6,528 bases of DNA from Methanimicrococcus sp. (GCA_009776675.1 WRNK01000068.1:1-6528); one strand, 5' to 3'; shown: positions 1 to 5,643, counted from the stretch's first letter. Numbers and translations are program-made. Notes: generated by a model from the sequence alone, not told the origin.

Positions 1-2831
1 TCTTTTGTCGGCGTTTGGGGGGTTGTTTCTGTTTTACGGGGGGGGATTTTTTGTGTGTCTGATTCCGATTCTGTAAAATCAAACAAGCCTTTTTGGCGGT
101 ATTTGTCTAGAGAGCTGACATCGACGCCAAAGACTTCAAAAATACGCTCTACGGGTGGCAATATTTGTTTTTTGATGTAATATTCAACATCGAGCGGGAT
201 ATTATGTTTAATGACAAAGTCGGGATCTTCCGCGCGCTCGACAAATAAATTTTTACCGGAAATGATAACAAACGGAACACGTGTTCCGACGGGTGTTGAA
301 ATTCCGGTGCGCTGTTTGATTTTTTCAACGACGGTCAAATGCGGCTGTCTGTTTTTATAGTTGTCTGTATTTTTAGAGTAATTTTTCGTCAAAATCAATT
401 TGTTAATAAATTCGGGATCCTTTTTCAAATCTATTGAACGAATATCACTGACCACGGTACGCACGTATTTGACAGCTTCTTCAACATCTCCTTCCATCAA
501 AACAAGTTCAAGGACACGCATGAGAGTTTCGGATGTTAATTCACACCAATCGCGGCGGACGGTTTCCATTCCTTTGACTTTGATTTTATCGGTCCAGCCG
601 GAACCGCTGCGCTCAAAAATCCATTGAGCATATCTTTTTTTGGCAATCAAGACGACGCGGCGTGCGACGGCTTCAAATTCCAATTCCATTGGAGGCGGCA
701 GCGATGATGTGACAATAGATGATGCTCTGGAACCGACAAGTGCGGCTTCGTCTAATGTAAAATCATCCAAGTCAAATTCATCACCGGATTCTGAGGCGCA
801 GTGCATAAAAACACTGTCTGTGTCACCATAAACAACAGAAAGAAGCACGATTCGAATTTTTTTTGCAAGGATCGCCTGATCCAAATCCGATAAGGAACCG
901 GAGTCAAAATTCGAGTCGATCGACAATCCTTTTGATGTAAATTCATTTTGAATTTCATCCAAAAGCAGGGCTTTATTTTCATAAATATAAATTTTGTTGA
1001 TGTCTTCCGTGATGATTTTTTCCGTATTTAAAATATTTTCGCGACCGATACTTGTGACAGAGTTTGCCATATCCATACTGTAAAGACGCGCGCGAACATA
1101 ACCGGAATAGCCGTAATAGCTGTTGAGCAAAATTTTAAGCGCCATCTGCGTCGCGTCAAGTGCTAAAATTTCATGTTCATCCGCTGTTTGTTTCATTTTC
1201 TTTTTTGTTTCAACACGGCGGTTGAGAAGGTCTTCTAAAATCGACGGCACGATCCCTTTTAAAACACTGCTTTTGGCAAAAATGCCGCCAGTGGGTGTTA
1301 TTTCAACATCGGATTCTTTAAGACCGAGGGCATCTAAATCTTTAATGTTATTGATAACGGTCGTGTAACACAAATTATGCGCCATCATGATGGTTGGGTA
1401 AAGCGATTTGTAGTCCAAAAGGATAATATTTTCATGAAGCCCGCGTACGGGATCTAAAACGGCGCCGCCCTTTAAACCTTCATCTTCCGAATCGCGCTCT
1501 TCATACATTTCACCGTCCGGTTTAATCGGCATCAGACGCTGATGCCGACCATATTCTCTGAGCATCACCTGCTCAACCATAGACGTTTGTCCGCCGTCTA
1601 AAATTTCTTGGATCACAGAATTTGTAATACGGGCAAGAGCGATGTATTTGTCTAAAATTTTCAAATTCAAAAGCAACTCGATTGCCAAATCTGCATCGCG
1701 GCGTGAATAACGGATAAAATCGGCAAGTTTTTCGCCTTTGTCTTTCCAATACGCTTCCATTTCCGCCGGCGGCACATCCAGTTTTTCACGTCCGAGCAAT
1801 TCTTTGGCGGTGTTTCTTAAAGTGTATTGCTTTAAACTGTAATTGCGGCGGATGAGCGGGAGGGCGTCAGAAATAATTCGTCCGGTCACTTCCGTTTTGA
1901 CAGTCAAGCCGAATTTTCGGGAATAAATCGGACTGCTGTCGCGTGCGATTCCGGTTTTTAATGATGCGCTTTTTCTTTTAAGGACGTCGGCGCGTTTTAA
2001 AAGATAAGGAATGTCAAAATCCGAGATGTTGTAGCCGGTTATGAAATCGGGATCATAGCGGTTAATGGTTTCAAAGGCTTTTGAAAGCAATTCGATTTCG
2101 TTTTCAACCCAAACAGTTCCTTCGTTTTTTTCGCCCAATTCATAATTGAACCCTTCGGGTTTGTTTTTGCCGACAATAACCAAATTTTTTTGTCCGCCCC
2201 ATGCCGGTTCGAATGCAAAACTGACGAGAATCACCGGCGATTTTTCAGGCGTCGGCATGCCACCGTTGTCCGGCAAACATTCAATGTCAAAAGAAAGATA
2301 ACGAAGCGGTGCGTTAGAGATGCGCTCGGACGGTTTTACGGTTTTGGTACAAATAACAACGTCGGCTTTGATCGGGACTTCTGTCAAATAATGTTCACGG
2401 TCAAGAGACGGATCTTCTTCAGCAAAAACCCATTGAAAGCCGCCGATGTCGTTATCAACTAAAAATCTGTTTCGAAAAAGAATGTCGCTTTCAAAAAGAG
2501 CGGTAACGCCTTGCATTTTTGCAATTTCGTCTCTGATTTCAGGAACGTTTTTCGGGGCTTTAACAATTATTTTCAAGTACGGTTTTGTGGAAACTTGATA
2601 GCCGACGGGTGCGAATTTTTGAACAGATTCGATTCGAACAATTTGAGGAAAGTTCTCTATAAGCTGCGTTTTTGTTGCATCGGGATTTTTACTTTCGACA
2701 TAAAAATAAGGCTCAAATCCCGGGATTAAGCAACAGACACTTTTTCCATCGTCACTTCTTCCGAAAAGACGGATCACCGGTTCATCTTCGCCGATTAATT
2801 TGTAGTCTGCATCAAGTATTTGGAAGTTCAT
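1..2831 (-). CDS. polB: Family B replicative DNA polymerase (C-terminal end beyond window)
   Basis: DNA-templated DNA synthesis with 3'-5' proofreading. The frame is open from ATG at 2831 to the window edge (943 complete codons). The N-terminus (ILDADYKLIG, then PVIRLFG and FEPYFY) resembles the archaeal PolB uracil-sensing domain. Exonuclease motifs: Exo I D182-I-E184; Exo II N268-ISDF-D273; Exo III Y375-SRR-D379. Polymerase motifs: A, D473-YKSLYP; B, K566-xxx-NSYYG574; C, YGDTDS with D670 and D672; then KKRY at 731-734. All catalytic acidic residues are present, so the enzyme should be active. About 95 residues separate motifs B and C, longer than the roughly 45 of Pyrococcus-type enzymes as I recall them. 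QKGLFDF at 913-919 fits a PCNA-binding PIP box, followed by a Thr/Pro-rich tail. No Shine-Dalgarno precedes the ATG. Several open frames on the opposite strand are shadows. Confidence 0.97.
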   Translation of the reverse strand, partial: MNFQILDADYKLIGEDEPVIRLFGRSDDGKSVCCLIPGFEPYFYVESKNPDATKTQLIENFPQIVRIESVQKFAPVGYQVSTKPYLKIIVKAPKNVPEIRDEIAKMQGVTALFESDILFRNRFLVDNDIGGFQWVFAEEDPSLDREHYLTEVPIKADVVICTKTVKPSERISNAPLRYLSFDIECLPDNGGMPTPEKSPVILVSFAFEPAWGGQKNLVIVGKNKPEGFNYELGEKNEGTVWVENEIELLSKAFETINRYDPDFITGYNISDFDIPYLLKRADVLKRKSASLKTGIARDSSPIYSRKFGLTVKTEVTGRIISDALPLIRRNYSLKQYTLRNTAKELLGREKLDVPPAEMEAYWKDKGEKLADFIRYSRRDADLAIELLLNLKILDKYIALARITNSVIQEILDGGQTSMVEQVMLREYGRHQRLMPIKPDGEMYEERDSEDEGLKGGAVLDPVRGLHENIILLDYKSLYPTIMMAHNLCYTTVINNIKDLDALGLKESDVEITPTGGIFAKSSVLKGIVPSILEDLLNRRVETKKKMKQTADEHEILALDATQMALKILLNSYYGYSGYVRARLYSMDMANSVTSIGRENILNTEKIITEDINKIYIYENKALLLDEIQNEFTSKGLSIDSNFDSGSLSDLDQAILAKKIRIVLLSVVYGDTDSVFMHCASESGDEFDLDDFTLDEAALVGSRASSIVTSSLPPPMELEFEAVARRVVLIAKKRYAQWIFERSGSGWTDKIKVKGMETVRRDWCELTSETLMRVLELVLMEGDVEEAVKYVRTVVSDIRSIDLKKDPEFINKLILTKNYSKNTDNYKNRQPHLTVVEKIKQRTGISTPVGTRVPFVIISGKNLFVERAEDPDFVIKHNIPLDVEYYIKKQILPPVERIFEVFGVDVSSLDKYRQKGLFDFTESESDTQKIPPRKTETTPQTPTK

Positions 2832-2850
2832 TAGCGTATAAAACAAACCA

Positions 2851-2867
2851 ATTTAATATATCCTTTT
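2851..2867 (-). promoter_or_regulatory. Probable polB promoter (TATA box and BRE)
   Basis: On the minus strand, AAAAGG (purine-rich, BRE-like) is followed by ATATATTAAAT. The TATA centre is about 25 bp upstream of the polB ATG at 2831. With normal archaeal TATA-to-start spacing, transcription would begin at or next to the start codon. This agrees with the lack of any Shine-Dalgarno sequence there. The box lies within the 57-bp gap after the upstream regulator gene, so polB need not depend on read-through. Confidence 0.6.
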
Positions 2868-2879
2868 TGATTTCAAAAT

Positions 2880-2886
2880 AAAAAAA
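2880..2886 (-). terminator. Oligo-T terminator of the tandem-RHH gene
   Basis: Two bases after the TAA of the ribbon-helix-helix gene, the minus strand carries CC followed by seven T. Archaeal RNA polymerase stops at such T-runs without needing a hairpin. It lies upstream of the polB TATA box, separating the two transcription units. Confidence 0.5.
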
Positions 2887-2888
2887 GG

Positions 2889-3371
2889 TTAATTTTCCGA
2901 ATCCTTAATTTCTTTTAAGATTTCGCTGATAAATGATTTAAGGTCTTCGCGAGAAAGGGAGGATATGTCAATATTTTCCATTTTTTTGGATATCAATTTT
3001 TCAAATCTGTTCGTTTTATTTGTGTGGAAATCAAAAAAACTATCCAGTGCAACACGAACAAGGAAAGATTTGTTTTTTTGAGTCATTGATGAGAGCCTCT
3101 CCAGCTCCTCATTCAAATATTCGCTATAAGATACGGATATCTTTTCGCGCGGAGAATCATCTTCCTGATACGAGGCAATGAATGCGGAGTAATTGAATCC
3201 TTGATCCATTTCATAAACAGAAAGCTTACCTAAAAACATAGAAACGGAAACATTAACAATGTCCGAAACAGATGAAAATTTTCCAGATTTAATTAATGCA
3301 ACCATTTTGCTCAAAAGTTTTTGACTGATTGTTAAGGAACTGGATGTTTTTCTGCGTTTAATCAAACTCAT
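2889..3371 (-). CDS. Tandem ribbon-helix-helix protein, putative transcription regulator
   Basis: A 160-residue protein. Residues 8-50 (KTSSSLTISQKLLSKMVALI..., then SVSDIVNVSVSMFL) and residues 76-113 (EKISVSYSEYLNEELERLSS..., then KSFLVRVALDSFF) each fit the MetJ/Arc/CopG pattern: a short polar beta strand, a helix, a Ser/Lys-containing turn, and a second amphipathic helix. RHH proteins normally dimerise to form one DNA-binding sheet, so two domains in one chain could form a pseudo-dimer (inference). The tail (120-160) is charged and predicted helical (SLSREDLKSFISEILKEIK), perhaps for oligomerisation. I chose ATG at 3371 rather than GTG at 3380 because GTGA at 3377-3380, complementary to the 16S tail, then serves as the ribosome site with a 5-base gap. 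The gene lies just upstream of polB and faces a long AT-rich region where it may bind. Target unknown; domain assignment is by eye. Confidence 0.75.
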   Translation of the reverse strand: MSLIKRRKTSSSLTISQKLLSKMVALIKSGKFSSVSDIVNVSVSMFLGKLSVYEMDQGFNYSAFIASYQEDDSPREKISVSYSEYLNEELERLSSMTQKNKSFLVRVALDSFFDFHTNKTNRFEKLISKKMENIDISSLSREDLKSFISEILKEIKDSEN

Positions 3372-3380
3372 ACATCTCAC

Positions 3381-3816
3381 GATTATTTTTAAAATATTCT
3401 TTTTTTGAAAAAAGATTAATTTTAAAAATAGCTATTTTATTAAATATTATTGCGCTATAGATATATCATATTATCTAAAAATCACATATTTTTGGTATTG
3501 TATAAATGTGTTATATGTAATATATATTTATACATTTATGTACTAATATGTCGTATATGTGTGGAAATACAATGGTATAGATTGATGTACTATTGTCATT
3601 TGCCCAAAAATTATGAATTCAATTGATTAAAGTGATTATATGAATTTAATTTATATGAAAAACGAGTGATATCATTCATTTTATAGGCGCCTCTTAGCAG
3701 ATTTCCTCAAAACCGGCGTACATAATAATTTTGGAATGCGGCATCAAATAAATCAGGTCAATTCAAATGAGAAAAAACAAGAACAGTAGTAATGTTTAAT
3801 GATCTGAAAAATAGAG
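3381..3816. other. AT-rich intergenic region with no convincing gene
   Basis: No frame here of useful length has both a start and plausible coding character. The first half (about 3381-3560) is extremely AT-rich with many ATAT/TATA steps. It contains TGTATAAA (3499-3506) and its inverse TTTATACA (3527-3534), 20 bp apart. It presumably holds the promoter of the downstream minus-strand RHH gene, but TATA-like words are too many to pick one. A short GC-richer island at about 3686-3750 contains GGCGCC and a 16-codon minus-strand frame, possibly a gene remnant. Confidence 0.6.
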
Positions 3817-3852
3817 AAAAAAATGACAGCATACAGAATTTACATTCTGTAT
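3817..3852 (-). terminator. Hairpin over the stop codon plus T7: terminator of the 174-residue protein gene
   Basis: ATACAGAAT (3831-3839) and ATTCTGTAT (3844-3852) form a perfect 9-bp stem with a 4-base loop holding two bases of the TAA stop. On the minus strand it is followed after seven bases by T7 (3817-3823). The stem thus encodes the last residues of the protein. Its position right at the gene end supports a terminator or 3'-end stabiliser. Confidence 0.65.
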
Positions 3853-4364
3853 GTCCATCCGAGTTCAATGTTTAATTGATCCACTTCTTTTTTGAGTTGA
3901 CAGGTCAACTCTTTAAGTTGTTCATTGAAATCAAAAATCATGTCATCTATGCTTAAGAGATGTGTTTCCACGTAATTTGTTTCAAATTCATTATTTAGGA
4001 AACATGTATTGAAATTTTGGATCACATCATCCATTTCCCAATAAATATTCCAGGCTTGAAAAGATAATTTCATAGCCGGATACGCTTTTTCAAGTGTATT
4101 TAACTGGTTAAAATAATGCGTGTTTACCTCTTGCATTTTCTGAATGATTTCGTTTTTTGTGTTTAATGTTACGTTTTTTAATTCAGGATATTCCTGGCTA
4201 AAAACGGTCCGAATTTCTGCAACATTTGATTGAACAGATGAGACAGCTTCCGATAACGGTTCATAGAAAGAAAACAAGACGTTGTGTAAATACTTGAATT
4301 TCTCAATTTTTATCTGCAAGTCTTGATTTTCTTTAATAGATATCAAAATATTTTCAGATAACAT
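3840..4364 (-). CDS. Helical hypothetical protein, 174 residues
   Basis: I do not recognise the family. The protein has no signal peptide, no membrane segment and no clear catalytic motif. It is rich in Glu, Asn, Gln, Leu and Lys and looks mostly helical. Segments around residues 5-30, 68-95 and 138-168 have heptad-like spacing of hydrophobics and could form coiled coils or a helical bundle. A central aromatic patch (FQAWNIYWEMDD, about 103-114) stands out. ATG at 4364 is preceded by AGGA (4373-4376) eight bases upstream, an acceptable ribosome site. Upstream lie two small leader hairpins, a TATA box and a 14-bp palindrome; downstream is a hairpin terminator. It is therefore a self-contained transcription unit. 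A decayed duplicate lies immediately upstream (about 4690-5330), which shows that this is a real gene with a history of duplication. Cytoplasmic location is inferred; function unknown. Confidence 0.75.
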   Translation of the reverse strand: MLSENILISIKENQDLQIKIEKFKYLHNVLFSFYEPLSEAVSSVQSNVAEIRTVFSQEYPELKNVTLNTKNEIIQKMQEVNTHYFNQLNTLEKAYPAMKLSFQAWNIYWEMDDVIQNFNTCFLNNEFETNYVETHLLSIDDMIFDFNEQLKELTCQLKKEVDQLNIELGWTYRM

Positions 4365-4376
4365 TTTCGTTTTCCT

Positions 4377-4391
4377 GCAATGTAAAATTGC
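4377..4391 (-). promoter_or_regulatory. Leader hairpin next to the ribosome site of the 174-residue protein gene
   Basis: On the minus strand GCAAT-TTTAC-ATTGC is a 5-bp stem with a 5-base loop ending directly before the AGGA ribosome site. A second small inverted repeat (GAAT...ATTC, 4416-4428) lies further upstream in the same leader. Both have counterparts in the duplicated copy (5143-5158 and 5179-5193), where the second is longer (6 bp). Retention in both copies suggests a role in translation or RNA stability, but the stems are short. Confidence 0.4.
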
Positions 4392-4450
4392 CCGTTTTTT
4401 AATTTTTAAATTTTAGAATTGAACATTCTTGATGACATAACAATAGTTCA

Positions 4451-4483
4451 TTTTATATAAAGTAGTTGATTGGTTTAAACCAA
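4451..4483 (-). promoter_or_regulatory. Promoter of the 174-residue protein gene with upstream 14-bp palindrome
   Basis: The minus strand reads TTATATAAAA (4451-4460), a good TATA box that would start transcription near 4430 and give a leader of about 65 bases. Nine bases upstream of it lies the perfect palindrome TTGGTTTAAACCAA (4470-4483), placed where an archaeal regulator would touch or flank the BRE. The same arrangement occurs in the duplicate at 5218-5247. Confidence 0.6.
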
Positions 4484-4689
4484 ATTGTAATTATAAAAAC
4501 AGATATAGACGGCTGAACATCTTTAGAAAAATATCGGAAAGGAATAAAAATTGGAAACGAAACATCAACAATATCCGGAACCGTTATAATTTTCCGGACA
4601 GTGTTAATGAATTCGTTTTTTTAATTTTTGTTGCTGTAAGGAAACAAGCATTTTTTTGATGCCGCTCCTTATTAAATTTTTGGTTAATG

Positions 4690-5129
4690 ACAAATTCGCG
4701 GAGAAATAGGTTGTTTCAAGTGCATTTAATTGGTTCAAATTACACTTGTTTTTTCTAAATGATTTCGTTTTTGTCTCCGTTTTTGTTTTCCGTTTTTGTT
4801 TTCCGTTTTTGTTTTCCGTTTTTGTTTTCCGTTTTTATTTTCCGTTTTTATTTTCCGTTTTTATTTTCCGTTTTTGTTTTTCGTTTTTGTTTTCCGTTTT
4901 TATTTTCCGTTTTTATTTTCCGTTTTTATTTTCCGTTTTTGTTTTCCGTTTTTGTTTTCCGTTTTTGTTTTCCGTTTTTGTTTTCCGTTTTTATTTTCCG
5001 TTTTTATTTTCCGTTTTTATTTTCCGTTTTTATTTTCCGTTTTTGTTTTCCGTTTTTGTCCCCATTTTCGTTTTTGTTTTCATTTTTTGATGAACATCAT
5101 TGAGGGGAGGAAAGAGGGTTAAGTAAAAT
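4690..5129 (-). pseudogene. Decayed duplicate of the 174-residue protein gene, invaded by a minisatellite
   Basis: Positions 4711-4770 match 4085-4155 inside the intact gene: both contain TTTCAAGTG, TTTAA/TTGGTT and AATGATTTCGTTTTT in the same order and strand. On the minus strand the copy reads KNEII, then a TAG stop where the intact gene has CAG. It then shows a net 11-bp deletion and frameshift before NLNQLNALE, which matches FNQLNTLE. At the other end, the sequence around 5127-5160 matches the intact start region, but the ATG has become ATT (5127-5129). Between these two anchors most coding sequence has been replaced by 13-bp repeats. The copy cannot make the 174-residue protein. Its left boundary is uncertain; similarity fades around 4690. 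Confidence 0.8.
4766..5063. repeat. 13-bp minisatellite, 21 full units plus degenerate end units
   Basis: The unit is CGTTTTTRTTTTC on the plus strand, with R at position 8. Units from 4778 to 5050 are uninterrupted and exactly in phase (21 x 13 bp). They are flanked by a 12-bp variant (4766-4777) and a variant ending in CCCC (5051-5063). The order of R is GGGG AAA GG AAA GGGG AAAA G, and one G unit ends in T instead of C. Because 13 is not a multiple of 3, all three plus frames run open as a Phe-rich 13-residue repeat; these are not genes. On the minus strand the A-type units introduce TAA stops. Confidence 0.95.
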
Positions 5130-5325
5130 TTTCGTTTTTCTTGCAATGGTACAATTGCCCGTTTTTCTTTTATTTTTAGAATTGTTTCAATTCTGATGAT
5201 ATAAAATTATTCAATCGTATATAAAATAGTTGATTAGTTTAAACTGATTCGTAGTTATAAAAACAACAGCCGGCATATTTGCATCTTAAAAAATGGTATC
5301 AAGAAAGATAAAAGATGAAAAACGG
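5130..5325 (-). repeat. Second copy of the upstream region at 4365-4555 (promoter, palindrome, leader)
   Basis: This stretch aligns collinearly with the region upstream of the intact gene at an offset of about 766 bp. Shared blocks in order are GCAATG, AATTGCCCGTTTTT, TTTAGAATTG, GATGA-ATA, TATATAAAA/G-TAGTTGATT, GTTTAAAC and TTATAAAAACA. Similarity fades beyond about 5270 (4500) and is weak to about 5325. The copy keeps a TATA box (minus-strand TTTTATATAC, 5218-5227), a palindromic core AGTTTAAACT (5236-5245), and both leader hairpins (5143-5158; 5179-5193). It could still drive transcription leftward through the minisatellite. Confidence 0.8.
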
Positions 5326-5342
5326 AATCGTCGAATTAAAAT

Positions 5343-5376
5343 AAAAAAAGGCGATTCGATTTGAAATCGAACCGCC
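5343..5376 (-). terminator. Hairpin and T7 terminator downstream of tRNA-Met
   Basis: Seven bases after the mature tRNA 3' end, the minus strand forms a near-perfect inverted repeat (GGCGGTTCGA.../...TCGAATCGCC, 5350-5376). The stem is about 11 bp with one G-T wobble and a tiny loop, and is followed immediately by T7 (5343-5349). It has the shape of a bacterial intrinsic terminator, although archaeal RNA polymerase needs mainly the T-run. It insulates the tRNA gene from the pseudogene. Confidence 0.8.
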
Positions 5377-5383
5377 TGTGTTA

Positions 5384-5495
5384 TGCCCGGAGCGTGACTC
5401 GAACACGCGACCTCCAGATGCCTCAGGAATAATTTCCAAAAGGCCATTTATTTTCCCTATGAGTCTGGCGCCCCAACCGACTAGGCTATCCGGGC
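5384..5495 (-). tRNA. Elongator tRNA-Met (CAT anticodon) with 38-base intron
   Basis: Acceptor GCCCGGA/TCCGGGC with discriminator A; D stem GCCT/GGGC; anticodon stem CCAGA/TCTGG; T arm GCGTG-TTCGAGT-CACGC; no encoded CCA. The mature length after splicing is 74 bases. Between the anticodon stems the exon reads CTCATA, then an intron (5420-5457), then A, so the intron is at the canonical 37/38 site and the anticodon is CAT. The splice site forms a perfect bulge-helix-bulge: helix CTCA/TGAG, 3-base bulges TAG and GCA each cut after the second base, flanked by the anticodon stem and an intron stem (GGAA...TTCC). This is the substrate of archaeal splicing endonuclease. The spliced loop CTCATAA next to GGTC resembles archaeal elongator tRNA-Met; a CAT-anticodon tRNA-Ile is the less likely alternative. 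Confidence 0.95.
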
Positions 5496-5520
5496 AATCG
5501 AATGAGTAGAATAGACAATG

Positions 5521-5530
5521 TTATATTAAA
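5521..5530 (-). promoter_or_regulatory. TATA box of the tRNA-Met gene
   Basis: The minus strand reads TTTAATATAA centred about 30 bp upstream of the mature tRNA 5' end at 5495. That places transcription start a few bases before the tRNA, with the short leader removed by RNase P. Confidence 0.65.
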
Positions 5531-5546
5531 AAGTATTGATCGGAAA

Positions 5547-5569
5547 ATCTGAAATTGTATATTTCAGAT
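5547..5569. promoter_or_regulatory. Perfect 9-bp inverted repeat between divergent promoters, candidate operator
   Basis: ATCTGAAAT and ATTTCAGAT are exact reverse complements separated by TGTAT. The element lies about 17 bp behind the tRNA TATA box and about 33 bp upstream of the flavoprotein TATA box. This is a typical place for a dimeric activator or repressor site. No T-run follows on either strand, so a terminator is unlikely. Confidence 0.5.
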
Positions 5570-5588
5570 ACGGTGTCTGTTTTTAAAG

Positions 5589-5610
5589 ATGTTCCACGAA
5601 CATTATATAA
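5589..5610 (+). promoter_or_regulatory. Flavoprotein promoter: TATA box with abutting palindromic operator
   Basis: TTATATAA (5603-5610) is a strong TATA box, predicting a start near 5630-5635 and a very short leader. ATGTTC-CAC-GAACAT (5589-5603) is a perfect 6-bp inverted repeat with a 3-base centre that covers the BRE position and touches the TATA box. A protein bound there would compete with TBP/TFB, so repression is the simplest reading (inference). Confidence 0.6.
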
Positions 5611-5643
5611 TTCATTGTCGTTTATTCTGATAAGGTGATTCTG

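Noticed and set aside
400..2881. Plus-strand and alternate minus-strand reading frames of 63-90 codons across the polymerase gene
   Set aside because: They lie opposite or out of frame to polB, whose own frame shows every conserved motif in order. Their peptides resemble nothing.
3640..3669. Micro-ORF MNLIYMKNE with AAGTGAT upstream
   Set aside because: Nine codons in a very AT-rich spacer; the ribosome-site match is probably chance.
3694..3744. Minus-strand 16-codon frame MPHSKIIMYAGFEEIC in a GC-richer island
   Set aside because: Too short to support as a gene and no ribosome site; at most a remnant of an unknown gene.
4766..5063. CRISPR array
   Set aside because: The units are contiguous 13-mers without unique spacers.
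4746..5122. Three overlapping Phe-rich plus-strand reading frames of 108-114 codons
   Set aside because: They arise because a stop-free 13-bp unit cycles through all frames. They have no ribosome site, share one repeated peptide, and lie in a minisatellite inside a pseudogene on the other strand.
5635..5643. GTG start for the flavoprotein
   Set aside because: The GTG is part of the AAGGTGAT ribosome site that correctly serves the ATG at 5644.
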